Of a stretch of 64,000 nt of DNA, positions 52,156-60,790 are shown piece after piece. This stretch comes from an uncultured bacterium (GTDB lineage: Bacteria > Desulfobacterota > Desulfovibrionia > Desulfovibrionales > Desulfovibrionaceae). The DNA lies in contig CAJMLK010000003.1 in assembly GCA_905214305.1 (NCBI GenBank), positions 30,675-94,674 of the forward strand, in the 5' to 3' direction. A model generated the notes under the pieces. It worked only from the letters and a program-made list of their open reading frames with translations, made no database searches and had not been told where the DNA came from. Within the stretch, counting starts at the first letter, position 1, and every line of letters starts with the position of its first letter. The translations under genes and the position numbers were made by a program.

Positions 52156-53129
52156 GCGGGCAAGACCATAAAAGCCCAGTACCACGCACCGGCAAGCAGG
52201 GCCGCAGCCAGTGAGCCCGCCAGAATCTGCGGTAGCGCGGGCCACTTTTTCTGCGTCCGCCATGCTTCCCAGGCGCCCAGGGCAAGCCCGCTGCACAGAC
52301 CCGCAATATGGGCGGCATAATCGGTGTTTTCACCTTCAGTACCAAGCATCGCCAAAATGGCAATGCCCGCAGCCACAGGAAGCACGGCCTTGCGGCGCTG
52401 GCCGGTGTACATTGCCATAAAACCCGCCAGCGCACCCACAGCGGCAAAGAGCGCAGTGGAAAAGCCCATGCTGGTGACAGCGCGCGGGCGCAGCAGCACC
52501 GTAAGGGCATTACCGGCAATTCCCCCTGCCACTGTTAGCCAGAATGCTCTGCCTATGCCTGCAAGCCTCGCAAGCAGGGAAAGAAAGAGTGCACCAAAGA
52601 TTGCGTTGCCCCACACATGGGTCAGGCTCACGTGAAGCGTTAGAGCCGTGGCAAGGCGGTAGTACTGATCGTAAACACGCACCAGCACGTTATCCAGCAT
52701 GCCGGCTGACGCCCACACATCCGGCGGTGGCAGAAAAAGCGGTGTTGGCCACCAGCCCACGCGCCATCCATGCCAGACGAGCAGGGGCAGTAAGAAAAGC
52801 GCGGCCAGAAAACTGTGGGGGTGCACCCGCAGGGGCGTTGGAGTGGGGGCTTTTTTATGACTTTCGGCCGAAAATTCGGTCAGCTCTGACAGGGCGATGC
52901 TTTCCAGCAGGGGAGGAACGTAGATATGTTCCCTGCCGGACAGGGAAATGGTTTTGTGCGGGATATTGCAGGCATTGAGCACCAAAAGGCTGTCGCGAAA
53001 GCGCGTATAGTTGTCAGCCCCGCCCGACCGGCTGATATTGCGCCAGTACCGTGGCAGGCTGTTGGGCCTTTTGCGGATAAGCCATCGCCCGCTGGTTGCG
53101 GGCTGACTGCTGCGGTGGGAATGGTGCAT
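52152..53129 (-). CDS. rhomboid-family intramembrane serine protease
   Basis: A 325-aa protein. A ~115-residue cytoplasmic N-terminal part is followed by six to seven helices. Catalytic serine in TSMGFSTALFAAVGAL, catalytic histidine in DYAAHIAGLCSGLALG, and the L1/TM2 histidine region HVSLTHVWGNAIFG are all present. It cleaves membrane helices; substrate unknown. Start set at ATG 53129 because the rpmB terminator lies just upstream; ribosome site weak and a later start is possible. The stop codon lies in the 33-bp inverted repeat. Confidence 0.85.
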   Translation of the reverse strand: MHHSHRSSQPATSGRWLIRKRPNSLPRYWRNISRSGGADNYTRFRDSLLVLNACNIPHKTISLSGREHIYVPPLLESIALSELTEFSAESHKKAPTPTPLRVHPHSFLAALFLLPLLVWHGWRVGWWPTPLFLPPPDVWASAGMLDNVLVRVYDQYYRLATALTLHVSLTHVWGNAIFGALFLSLLARLAGIGRAFWLTVAGGIAGNALTVLLRPRAVTSMGFSTALFAAVGALAGFMAMYTGQRRKAVLPVAAGIAILAMLGTEGENTDYAAHIAGLCSGLALGAWEAWRTQKKWPALPQILAGSLAAALLAGAWYWAFMVLPA

Positions 53130-53134
53130 ATAGC

Positions 53135-53166
53135 AAAAAGGCCCCAACAGAAAACTGCGGGGCCTT
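53135..53166 (-). terminator. terminator of rpmB
   Basis: On the minus strand AAGGCCCC, a 13-base loop, GGGGCCTT and a T run (TTTTT overlapping the stem end), 20 bases past the rpmB stop. Confidence 0.85.
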
Positions 53167-53185
53167 GAGCATAAAAAAGCTGCGA

Positions 53186-53395
53186 TTAAGGCTGCTTACG
53201 CACCAGGGGCTTGGTCACAACGCCAGAGCGCAGGCAACGGGTGCACACGGTAAGAGTCCGCACACTGCCGTCCGCAAACTGGTGGCGCACACGCTGGAGG
53301 TTGGGGTTAAAACGACGCTTGGTCTTGATATTGGAATGGCTGACGAGATTGCCAACCTGGGGCTTTTTGCCGCAGAAAATGCATTCCTTGCTCAT
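53186..53395 (-). CDS. rpmB: 50S ribosomal protein L28
   Basis: A 69-aa basic ribosomal protein. MSKECIFCGKKP carries the first CxxC pair and CTRCLRSG the second, the zinc-binding form of L28; NLVSHSNIKTKRRFNPNLQ is the family core. GGAGG close before ATG 53395 fixes the start; the frame's 11 extra upstream codons are not used. Confidence 0.96.
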   Translation of the reverse strand: MSKECIFCGKKPQVGNLVSHSNIKTKRRFNPNLQRVRHQFADGSVRTLTVCTRCLRSGVVTKPLVRKQP

Positions 53396-53600
53396 ACTAT
53401 CCTCCGTATATGCAAAAAAACAGTTCACTTCACATGCGGCAAAAATAAAGCCCAGCGCCGGAAGATGTACAGCGTGTAAGAGGGCGTAACCGCGCGAAGA
53501 AGTCCTATAGCTGATGCCGTATCAAAAGGCAAGATTTTTTCTCAAAACAAAACGGGCGTCAACCAGCATTATGCCTGCCGAACGGGCGCAGGTCAAAAGG

Positions 53601-56600
53601 TCAGATGCGGCCCGCGGGCATGGCAGCCTGCTTGCTTTCCCCGGCCGGAACCATTGATGCGGCCTTTGAAGTCGCCATCAGGTAGATTTCATGCGGGTCA
53701 AGGATCAGGATTACAGATCCGTCACCCATGATGGTGGCGCCAGAGATGCCCTTCAGGTCGCCGAGATAGGCCCCGAGGGGCTTGATGACGATTTCCTGAC
53801 GTTCAAGCAGGCGGTCTACCACAAGGCCCAGACGACGGTCGTTATCGTGTATGACCACCACTGAGAGCACGTCCGGCAGGGGATCAGTGCGGGGCAGGCC
53901 GAGCATTTCGGCCATTTCTACCACGCCAAGTACTTCGCCGCGCAGGGTGACGGCCTTGCGGCCCTTAACGTCAGTGAGGCGGTGGGCTTCAATCTTGGTG
54001 GTTTCCGAAACGGCATCCAGGGGGATGGCGTACATCTGGCCGGAAACATTAACCATAAGCGCATCAATGATGGCAAGCGTCAGGGGCAGGCTCAGGGTAA
54101 AGCGTGTGCCCTTGCCCACTTCGGAATAGGTGCTGACACTGCCCTTGAGGTTTTTGATGTTGGTGCGCACCACGTCCATGCCCACACCACGTCCAGAAAT
54201 GTCGGTAATCTGGTCGGCAGAGGAAAAACCGGGAGCAAAAATCAGCTCCACAGACTCGCGGTCATCCAGCTGGGCAGCCTCTTCGGGCGTGATGACGCCC
54301 TTGCGTATGGCCGTTTCGCGCATCTTGGCCGGATCAATGCCCTTGCCGTCGTCTTCAATTTCAATGGCAACGGAATTGCCCTTGTGAAAGGCCCGCAAGG
54401 TCACTTTGCCCTTGGCAGGCTTTCCTGCGGCAAGGCGCACGTCTTCCGGCTCAATGCCGTGGTCAACAGAGTTGCGTATGAGGTGGACAAGGGGGTCGCC
54501 TATGACCTCTACCACGCTTTTGTCCAGTTCGGTTTCCTCGCCTTCCATGACCAGATCCACCTCTTTGCCGCTTTTGCGGGAAAGGTCGCGCACCAGACGG
54601 GGAAAGCGGGAAAAGACCGAAGAAACAGGAACCATGCGCACCTTCATGATGGTATCTTGCAGATCATCAGAAATGCGTGCCATGGCATACGTCGTTTCGG
54701 AAAGGCTTTGCGCCACATGCGAAATGTCTATGTTGTCGCTGCTGTCTTCAAGCGAACGGGCGATGAGCGTGTAGCGGTTGCGGTTGATGATCAGCTCGCC
54801 GATGAGGTTCATGAGGTGATCAAGGCGTTCGTGATCAACACGGATGGTGGAAGAGCTTTTGTGCCCTTCGGCGGCGGGGGCAGCCCCCTTGGCCTGTGGG
54901 GCTGCGGGCCGCGCGGCGGGTTGGGCCACGGGAGCCGGGCGTGCCGGTTCCGCAGGTCTGGCCGGAGCGGGGCGTGAAGCTGATTCAGTACCTTGTCCGC
55001 CAGATGCGGTGACCGCAGGAGAAGCCGGGGCTGCAGCTGCCTGCGTGCTGTGCTGAATATCTGCCTGCGGTTGAGCAGGGGCAGCGAGAGTGCCGACCGA
55101 CGCTTGCGCGCCTTCTGGCCTGCCAGCGGTGGCTGCGGGTTCAGCGGCAGCTTCCGTTTCAGTAACGGCTTCTTTGGCGGAAGAATTGACATCAGTGGGA
55201 ACCTTGCCTTCGTTCAGGGCCTGGCGCACCATGTCTTCGATGATGCTTACTTCCTGGTCAAGCAGGTCCACCATCAGGTCAAAGTCTATGCCGCTGCTGC
55301 GCCCCTGATCCACAATCCCGGCCGTACGCTCGGCGTAGGTCTTGATGTCCGCCAGTCCCATAAAGCCGCTGGCATTCTTTATTGCCAGCAGACAGCGGTG
55401 CAGGGCATCAATGGAATCTTTGTGGCTGCCGTCTTTTTTCAGGGTTTTCAGGGCCGCATGAATGATTTCGATCTGTTGCTGTACCGTAAGGCGAAACGCT
55501 TCGGCATCGTCGTTTTCAGACCCGACGGGAATGATGGTGGGCGTTACCACCTCCACAGGCGCCTTCCTGGCATGCTCAGGGGCATCCGCCTGCGCGGAAC
55601 TGTCAGGGGGCGCCTGTTCGCGGCCCTGAGCATTCAGCAGTTCCGCAGGCAGGGCAATGGGGCCGCCGGCGAGGGCTTCTTGCAACTGCCTGACAACAGC
55701 ATCTGTTTCAAAGGGCGAAGCCTGACCTGAAGCAACATCAATGTTGTGTACAAGGGCTTCCATAACATCCACAACGAGCAGCAACAGGTCAATAAGTTCG
55801 TGCGTGGGGGTGATTTTGCCCTGACGCACGTTGTTGAGCAGTGTTTCAGCCTCGTGGGTAAGGGCATTGAGGTCGTTATAGCCTATAATGCCGCTATTGC
55901 CCTTCATGTTGTGGAAAAAGCGGAAGAGGTCGTTGACGAGTTCGCCCTGACCAGTGGGATTTTCTTCCAGCTCAAGCAGGCCGTTGGTGAGATTTTCGAT
56001 TATTTCACTTGATTCATCAATGAAATCTTTGAGATGGCTTTCGCCAAAGGCCGTAAGGGCATAGGGCGGCAGCGCCGGGAGCGTTGCGACCCATTCCTTG
56101 CCGCTCATGCCGTCAGCGCCTTCCACCTTGGCAGGGGGGGTATCGCCGGGCTGCGCAAGTTGGGGCGCATCCGCTGACGCGCCTGCTGAAAGCGGAACCT
56201 CGACGTTTTCGTGCGCAGGCTGCAGTATTTCTGCCTCATACGTCACAGGGGCAGCCACAGAGGCAGCTTCTTCAGCGGCAAGGGAAGGAGACGCCGGAGC
56301 GCCCTGTGCGCCCTGAGCCTGCGCCGGGCTTTCGCCAGCCATGATGGCGTCGATCTGGGCCATGATATGCCCGGTTTCCACCTCGCCTTCCGAGTTGCTG
56401 CTCTCAAGGTTGTCGATCATCTGGCGCAGGGCGTCTGTGGAGGCCAGAATGACGTCCATAATTTCCGGCGTGACGACCATGCTGCCCTTGCGCAGCTCAT
56501 CCAGAATATTTTCAGACTTGTGGGCGAGCTGGTTGATGCGGTTCAGGCCGAGAAAGCCTGAAGCGCCCTTGAGCGAGTGCATGGGACGGAAGATGTCATT

Positions 56601-56726
56601 GAGCAGCGCCAAGTTCCCCGGAGCTTTTTCAAGCTCGAGAAGATTGGGCTCGATGGTTTCGAGGTGCTCTTTGGCTTCCGCAATGAAGTCAGCAAATAAT
56701 TCCGGGTCAAAAAAATCCTGGCTCAT
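53601..56726 (-). CDS. cheA: chemotaxis histidine kinase CheA, multi-Hpt form
   Basis: A 1041-aa kinase that phosphorylates CheY and CheB. Order: Hpt 1 with H50 in RPMHSLKGASGFLG; a long acidic/Ala-Pro linker; Hpt 2 with H272 in RFFHNMKGNSGIIG; a third Hpt-like helix bundle around LHRCLLAIKNASGFMG in which the phospho-His position is Leu; an Ala/Pro-rich linker; dimerisation helices; a HATPase domain (SVDHGIEPEDVR, EDDGKGID, GRGVGMDVV, GKGTRFTLSLP); and a C-terminal CheW-like domain. No CheY-binding P2 domain is recognised. Last gene of the operon, 65 bases after cheY. Confidence 0.95.
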   Translation of the reverse strand: MSQDFFDPELFADFIAEAKEHLETIEPNLLELEKAPGNLALLNDIFRPMHSLKGASGFLGLNRINQLAHKSENILDELRKGSMVVTPEIMDVILASTDALRQMIDNLESSNSEGEVETGHIMAQIDAIMAGESPAQAQGAQGAPASPSLAAEEAASVAAPVTYEAEILQPAHENVEVPLSAGASADAPQLAQPGDTPPAKVEGADGMSGKEWVATLPALPPYALTAFGESHLKDFIDESSEIIENLTNGLLELEENPTGQGELVNDLFRFFHNMKGNSGIIGYNDLNALTHEAETLLNNVRQGKITPTHELIDLLLLVVDVMEALVHNIDVASGQASPFETDAVVRQLQEALAGGPIALPAELLNAQGREQAPPDSSAQADAPEHARKAPVEVVTPTIIPVGSENDDAEAFRLTVQQQIEIIHAALKTLKKDGSHKDSIDALHRCLLAIKNASGFMGLADIKTYAERTAGIVDQGRSSGIDFDLMVDLLDQEVSIIEDMVRQALNEGKVPTDVNSSAKEAVTETEAAAEPAATAGRPEGAQASVGTLAAPAQPQADIQHSTQAAAAPASPAVTASGGQGTESASRPAPARPAEPARPAPVAQPAARPAAPQAKGAAPAAEGHKSSSTIRVDHERLDHLMNLIGELIINRNRYTLIARSLEDSSDNIDISHVAQSLSETTYAMARISDDLQDTIMKVRMVPVSSVFSRFPRLVRDLSRKSGKEVDLVMEGEETELDKSVVEVIGDPLVHLIRNSVDHGIEPEDVRLAAGKPAKGKVTLRAFHKGNSVAIEIEDDGKGIDPAKMRETAIRKGVITPEEAAQLDDRESVELIFAPGFSSADQITDISGRGVGMDVVRTNIKNLKGSVSTYSEVGKGTRFTLSLPLTLAIIDALMVNVSGQMYAIPLDAVSETTKIEAHRLTDVKGRKAVTLRGEVLGVVEMAEMLGLPRTDPLPDVLSVVVIHDNDRRLGLVVDRLLERQEIVIKPLGAYLGDLKGISGATIMGDGSVILILDPHEIYLMATSKAASMVPAGESKQAAMPAGRI

Positions 56727-56791
56727 ACCCCATACCCTTACTTGGCTGAAAGCGCTGTACCCTTTTCGGGTAATACTGTCTTTCTTATCGG

Positions 56792-57160
56792 CTAGCCCAG
56801 GAGCATCTTTATATTGCGAACCATTTTTTCCGGCTGCGCTGGTTTGACCATATAAAGGTTGGCCCCAAGGCTCATACCGGTTTGTATGTCTTTTTCCTGC
56901 CCTTCGGTGGAAAGCACGATGATCGGGATGTCTTTGTAGGCATCCTGGGCGCGGATGGTTTTGATGAAAGTGAAACCGTCCATGCGCGGCATGTTGACAT
57001 CAGAGACGATCAAGTCCACCGGGTCAAGGCTGTACAGCTTTTCGATGGCGTCAAGGCCGTCCTCGGCTGTGCTGACCTTGAAGCCTTCCCCTTTCAGCAC
57101 AAAGGCCACCAGGTTACGGATGGTTTTGGAGTCATCGACGACCATGATATGTTTTTTCAT
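56792..57160 (-). CDS. cheY: CheY-type single-domain response regulator
   Basis: 122 aa: acidic pair VVDDS, phospho-acceptor Asp in LIVSDVNMPRMDG, switch Thr/Ser in IIVLSTEG and Lys in YMVKPA. Binds the flagellar switch when phosphorylated. AGGGA eight bases before the ATG. Placed between cheW (with a 406-base gap) and cheA. Confidence 0.94.
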   Translation of the reverse strand: MKKHIMVVDDSKTIRNLVAFVLKGEGFKVSTAEDGLDAIEKLYSLDPVDLIVSDVNMPRMDGFTFIKTIRAQDAYKDIPIIVLSTEGQEKDIQTGMSLGANLYMVKPAQPEKMVRNIKMLLG

Positions 57161-57566
57161 AATATCTGTCCCTGTCCGTCAAATGTTGACTGCCTTTTTG
57201 GCAGGCAGTGCAGCATGGATTTTTTCCGGTTTTCCGGCAGTCGCTGAAGGCGGCTCCTGAGACCGGGGTACAACGCGGCATGTTTGTGCGGCCCGATATG
57301 GGCGGGCATTTGCAGCATGCTTTCGCGTTATGGCAAAAATGCATTTTAGAAAAAATTTCAAAATATCGTAGATGTTATTTATATTATTTGCAAGGGCAGG
57401 CGCTTGCCTGCCGCCTTGCACACCGGGAATATCTTCGTCTTGAAATGCTCCGGGGGCACGTGTGCAAACGTCCGCCCCGGCTGCCACGCGCAATGCGCCT
57501 GTGCGGTCAGATTTTGTAAATAGAGTGGCACGCATGCTGGGCGCGTGCATTTGCCAAATAAACTTT
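57161..57566 (-). other. cheW-cheY gap with hairpin
   Basis: 406 bases. A hairpin at 57391-57418 (CAAGG/CCTTG outer, GCAGGC/GCCTGC inner) lies after cheW on the minus strand and is followed by an AT-rich run, so it may end or attenuate the upstream transcript; the AT-rich DNA at 57340-57390 could carry a separate cheY-cheA promoter. CTTGAAATGCTC at 57439-57450 resembles the repeat family 2 end. No gene seen. Confidence 0.5.
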
Positions 57567-58316
57567 TTAGATATCCAGCAGTTTTTCCACGATGACTTCG
57601 GGGTCAATGATGCCGTGCAGGTGGTCGCCCACCTCCGCCAGTCCGCAAAGAAAATCGGCGCTGGCCCCAAGCTGGTTTTCAGCATTCCAGTTTATTTTCT
57701 GCTGATCGACCAGGTACATGGTATGGATCTTGTCCACAATGAAACCGAGCTGCATGTCTTTTCCGTTGCATACCACAATAAAGCTTCCCGGTGTATAGCG
57801 GTATTCCTGTTCCAGCGTAAGCAGGGCGTCCAGGTGCAGCAGAGGCGTGACCCTGCCCCTCAGGTTGACTACGCCTGCCACAAAAGGAGGGGCCATGGGC
57901 AGGCGGGTCAGAGGCATATGCCGCAAGACCTCAACAATAACGCAAACCGGCAAAAGAAAAATTTGTTCACGCACATAAAAGGATACCATCTGTACCTTGT
58001 CATGCGTTGCCAGTTGCGACTTCAGCGGTTCGCCTGCTGCCGGGGCCGCGGCGGTTTCATCCTCCATGTCGTGCCGGTACTGCCCGTTGGTGGAGGCTGT
58101 GGCGGCAGATGACGTTCCTGTGGAGATGTGGGGTGAATCTGCCCCCGGACAGGGCATGGCCGTCAGAGGGCTCTGCATCGGCAGGGAGGCAAGCGTTTCA
58201 CCGCCAAGATATTTCTGCACAAAAGCCCGTTCCGCATCACTGAAGGATGACGTTGCTCCCTGTTCGGGCGGCGTAAAGGACAGACCGGCGAAGTATTCTT
58301 CAGGCGTTTTTACCAT
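57567..58316 (-). CDS. cheW: CheW-like coupling protein
   Basis: A 249-aa protein with a ~100-residue variable N-terminal part (MVKTPEEYFAGLSFTPPEQG) and a C-terminal CheW domain (QMVSFYVREQIFLLPVCVIVEVL, GVVNLRGRVTPLLHL). It links receptors to CheA. The N-terminal YFAGLSF stretch is an addition to ordinary CheW. Its ATG lies 7 bases inside the end of parA, so the pair is translationally coupled; ribosome site poor. Confidence 0.85.
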   Translation of the reverse strand: MVKTPEEYFAGLSFTPPEQGATSSFSDAERAFVQKYLGGETLASLPMQSPLTAMPCPGADSPHISTGTSSAATASTNGQYRHDMEDETAAAPAAGEPLKSQLATHDKVQMVSFYVREQIFLLPVCVIVEVLRHMPLTRLPMAPPFVAGVVNLRGRVTPLLHLDALLTLEQEYRYTPGSFIVVCNGKDMQLGFIVDKIHTMYLVDQQKINWNAENQLGASADFLCGLAEVGDHLHGIIDPEVIVEKLLDI

Positions 58317-59086
58317 AGGTGCAACACTTCCTGGGCCAGAGACTCGTAGCAGCGTGCGCCTCTGGAGTTTTTGTCTATGTCGTAGATGGTGCATCCCTGT
58401 GCGCTTGCCTCTCTGAAGCGCGTGTCCACACCCACTACTGAAGCAAACATGGCATGCCCCATCTTGTTCTGCAAAAGCTCAAGTACTCTGGTGCATGCTT
58501 TGGCGCGCCGGTCATACATGGTGGGCAGCGCCCTGTAGAATACCGGCCTGCCAAGGGCCTTGTTGAGCGTATGCAGCGTGTCAAACAGCAGTTTCAGTCC
58601 GTGCAGGGCCAGAAAGTCTGTTTGAATGGGAATGATAAGCAGGTCTGCCGCAACAAGGGCATTGACCAGAAGAATACCCACATGGGGCGGGCAGTCCAGC
58701 ACCACAAAGTCATAGCTGTCCCGCACGCAGTCAAGGCTTTTCGTCAGTACGCTGCCTTTGGCGCTGCGGTCCTTAAAGTCTACTTCAAGTTCCGAAAGCC
58801 GTATGCTGCCCGGAGCCAGATCCATGCCGTGCAAAGCCTGCGCGCGCACCATGTGCGGCCACAGATCGGGCCAATGGGCCTCGTCGGCAAGGAAAAGGTC
58901 GTGCAGGCTGTAGTGCACATCCTCCGGATAAACTCTGGCGTGCAGAGTTGCACAGGCATGGGGATCAAGGTCCAGCAGCAGCACTTTTTTTTGCGCGCGC
59001 GCCAGCGCACTGCCCAGACTGACCGCAGTGGTGGTTTTTCCCACGCCGCCTTTTTGATTGGCTATGGCAAGAACCTTGGCTCGCAT
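58310..59086 (-). CDS. ParA-family ATPase of the chemotaxis operon
   Basis: A 258-aa MinD/ParA ATPase. Deviant Walker A ANQKGGVGKTTTA with K12 and K17, DLDPHACAT, and Walker B-like YDFVVLDCPPHVGILL. No parB or centromere-like repeats are nearby; encoded between cheR (7 bases) and cheW (overlap), it matches the ParC/PpfA type that positions chemotaxis clusters (known in Vibrio and Rhodobacter). The frame is open further upstream but ATG 59086 gives the usual ParA N terminus. Confidence 0.9.
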   Translation of the reverse strand: MRAKVLAIANQKGGVGKTTTAVSLGSALARAQKKVLLLDLDPHACATLHARVYPEDVHYSLHDLFLADEAHWPDLWPHMVRAQALHGMDLAPGSIRLSELEVDFKDRSAKGSVLTKSLDCVRDSYDFVVLDCPPHVGILLVNALVAADLLIIPIQTDFLALHGLKLLFDTLHTLNKALGRPVFYRALPTMYDRRAKACTRVLELLQNKMGHAMFASVVGVDTRFREASAQGCTIYDIDKNSRGARCYESLAQEVLHLW

Positions 59087-59093
59087 GCCTGCC

Positions 59094-60788
59094 CTACGCC
59101 AGTTTGCGGTAGACGATGGTCCCCTTGAAATGCTCAAGCTGGAATGCGCGGCTGATATTGTGCAGCGATTCTGAATGGCCGATGAGCAGCGCCCCGTTGA
59201 TTTCAAGGTTGTCATAAAAGGCGTTTATCACCTTGCGCTTCATTTCGTCGTCAAAATAGATGATGACGTTGCGGCAGAATACGATCTGCGACTTTTCCAC
59301 CCGTTTCAGCTGTTCCCTGTCGCTGAGGTTAATCTGGCCGAAGGAAACGATGTTCTTGATTTCCGGCTTGATCCTGTAAAGGCTTCCGTCCTTGATAAAG
59401 TAGGCATCAACGATTTCCTTGGGGGTGGTACGCAAGGCGTATTCGCTGTAAATGCCCTGTCTTGCGGCGGCGAGCACCGCTTCAGAAAGGTCGTTGGCCG
59501 TTATTTTGATATCCCAGCTGTGTATTTCGCTTTTGAGCACTTCGTGCAAAATGATGGCCAGGGTGTACGGCTCTTCACCCGTGGAGCAGCCAGCCGACCA
59601 GATGCGCAGTTTTTTTGAACCGTTGCGTCGGCACTGATCGAGTATTCCCGGCAGGACGTGCTTTTGGAAGACCTCAAGCTGCGGCGGATTGCGGAAAAAG
59701 CTGGTTTCGTTGGTGGTCACCACCTCAAAGAGCTTGTTCAGTTCCGTTCTGCGGCTGACGTCAAAGCGAAGATAGTTGTAGTATTCGCTGTAGCTTTTGA
59801 GGTTCAAGTCCTTGATGCGGTTGGAAAGGCGGTTTTCCACAAGGTATTTGCGGTTTTCCGCGATAAAGATGCCGCATTGCTGATAGATGAAATCACGCAG
59901 CTGCAAAAATTCTTCATCTGTTATCTGAAGGTCTTTGCGAAAGGGCGAAGTTGCTCTGGCGCTGGCCGGAGCCGTTGCGGGAGCGCGAAATGCTGACGTG
60001 GGCGACAGGGGCTGGCGCAAGGCTTCGCCCGGCTGCGTGCTGCGAAAAAGTGAAGGCCGGGGCGGCAGATTCCCTTGTGTGGCTGCGCCCGCACCCGACT
60101 GGAATGCGCCTGACTGGAACGTGCTGGACTGAAAAGTGCCTGTTCCCGCACCTGTGGCAAGACCGCCTGACCGCAACGCTCCTGCGCTGCCTGTGGTGGG
60201 CGTTGTGCCGGGCAGGGTGCTGTTTGCGGGCCGCGCCGCCCTGTTGCCAAACAGGCCAGAAGCGGGGGGCGTGGAGGGCGGCAGGGTGGAGGTTCCGGGA
60301 GTTGCGGGCGTGCTTTGGCGCAACGGCGAATCCCAGGTGGACTGCCCCAGATTTGGCGCTCCCTGACCGGTCTGGCCGAGATAATGGCGCCCCGTGCTCG
60401 TCTGGGCCGCGCCTGTCTGGCCCGGCGTGGTCTGGCCGTAGCTGCTTTGGCCGGTTGCCGTCTGCGAGGCAAGCGGACTGGAAGCAGGGGGGGGCTGCAG
60501 CGGGCGTGTGCCCGGCGTGGTCTGGCCGAAAGACGTGGTCGCTGCGGGCGTGACAGGCCGCTGGCCGAAAGCTTCGGATCTGAACGACGAAGCAGGCAAC
60601 GTGCCGGCCGTGGACGCGGAGGTCGGGCGCTGTTCCTGAGGAGCAGCAGGACGCGAAAACGGAGAGGTCTGGGCCGCGTCCCTGATGCCGGTGGATGGCG
60701 TGGTGGAACCCGTGGAGTCCTTTTTTTCCGTTTCGTCGGCGCTTTTTTTCGGCGCACTATAGGGAAACATGGTAGGAGGCTGTGACAT
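59094..60788 (-). CDS. cheR: chemotaxis methyltransferase CheR with a long disordered N-terminal region
   Basis: A 564-aa protein. Residues 1 to ~280 are Ser/Thr/Pro/Gly/Gln-rich with repeated words (GQTTPG, FQSSTFQSGAFQSG, FG pairs). Residues ~285-564 are a full CheR: all-alpha N-domain (LRDFIYQQCGIFIAENRKYL), SAM-binding IWSAGCSTGEEPYTLAI, VFCRNVIIYFD and a C-terminal LLIGHSESL. It methylates receptor glutamates. The extension is unlike normal CheR. AGGAG five bases before the ATG; the HEAT-repeat gene ends two bases upstream. Confidence 0.92.
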   Translation of the reverse strand: MSQPPTMFPYSAPKKSADETEKKDSTGSTTPSTGIRDAAQTSPFSRPAAPQEQRPTSASTAGTLPASSFRSEAFGQRPVTPAATTSFGQTTPGTRPLQPPPASSPLASQTATGQSSYGQTTPGQTGAAQTSTGRHYLGQTGQGAPNLGQSTWDSPLRQSTPATPGTSTLPPSTPPASGLFGNRAARPANSTLPGTTPTTGSAGALRSGGLATGAGTGTFQSSTFQSGAFQSGAGAATQGNLPPRPSLFRSTQPGEALRQPLSPTSAFRAPATAPASARATSPFRKDLQITDEEFLQLRDFIYQQCGIFIAENRKYLVENRLSNRIKDLNLKSYSEYYNYLRFDVSRRTELNKLFEVVTTNETSFFRNPPQLEVFQKHVLPGILDQCRRNGSKKLRIWSAGCSTGEEPYTLAIILHEVLKSEIHSWDIKITANDLSEAVLAAARQGIYSEYALRTTPKEIVDAYFIKDGSLYRIKPEIKNIVSFGQINLSDREQLKRVEKSQIVFCRNVIIYFDDEMKRKVINAFYDNLEINGALLIGHSESLHNISRAFQLEHFKGTIVYRKLA

Positions 60789-60790
60789 GG

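Noticed and set aside
58310..59086. Reading the ParA gene as a chromosome or plasmid partition locus
   Set aside because: There is no parB and no iteron-like site; the gene overlaps cheW and follows cheR, so a chemotaxis role is the better reading.
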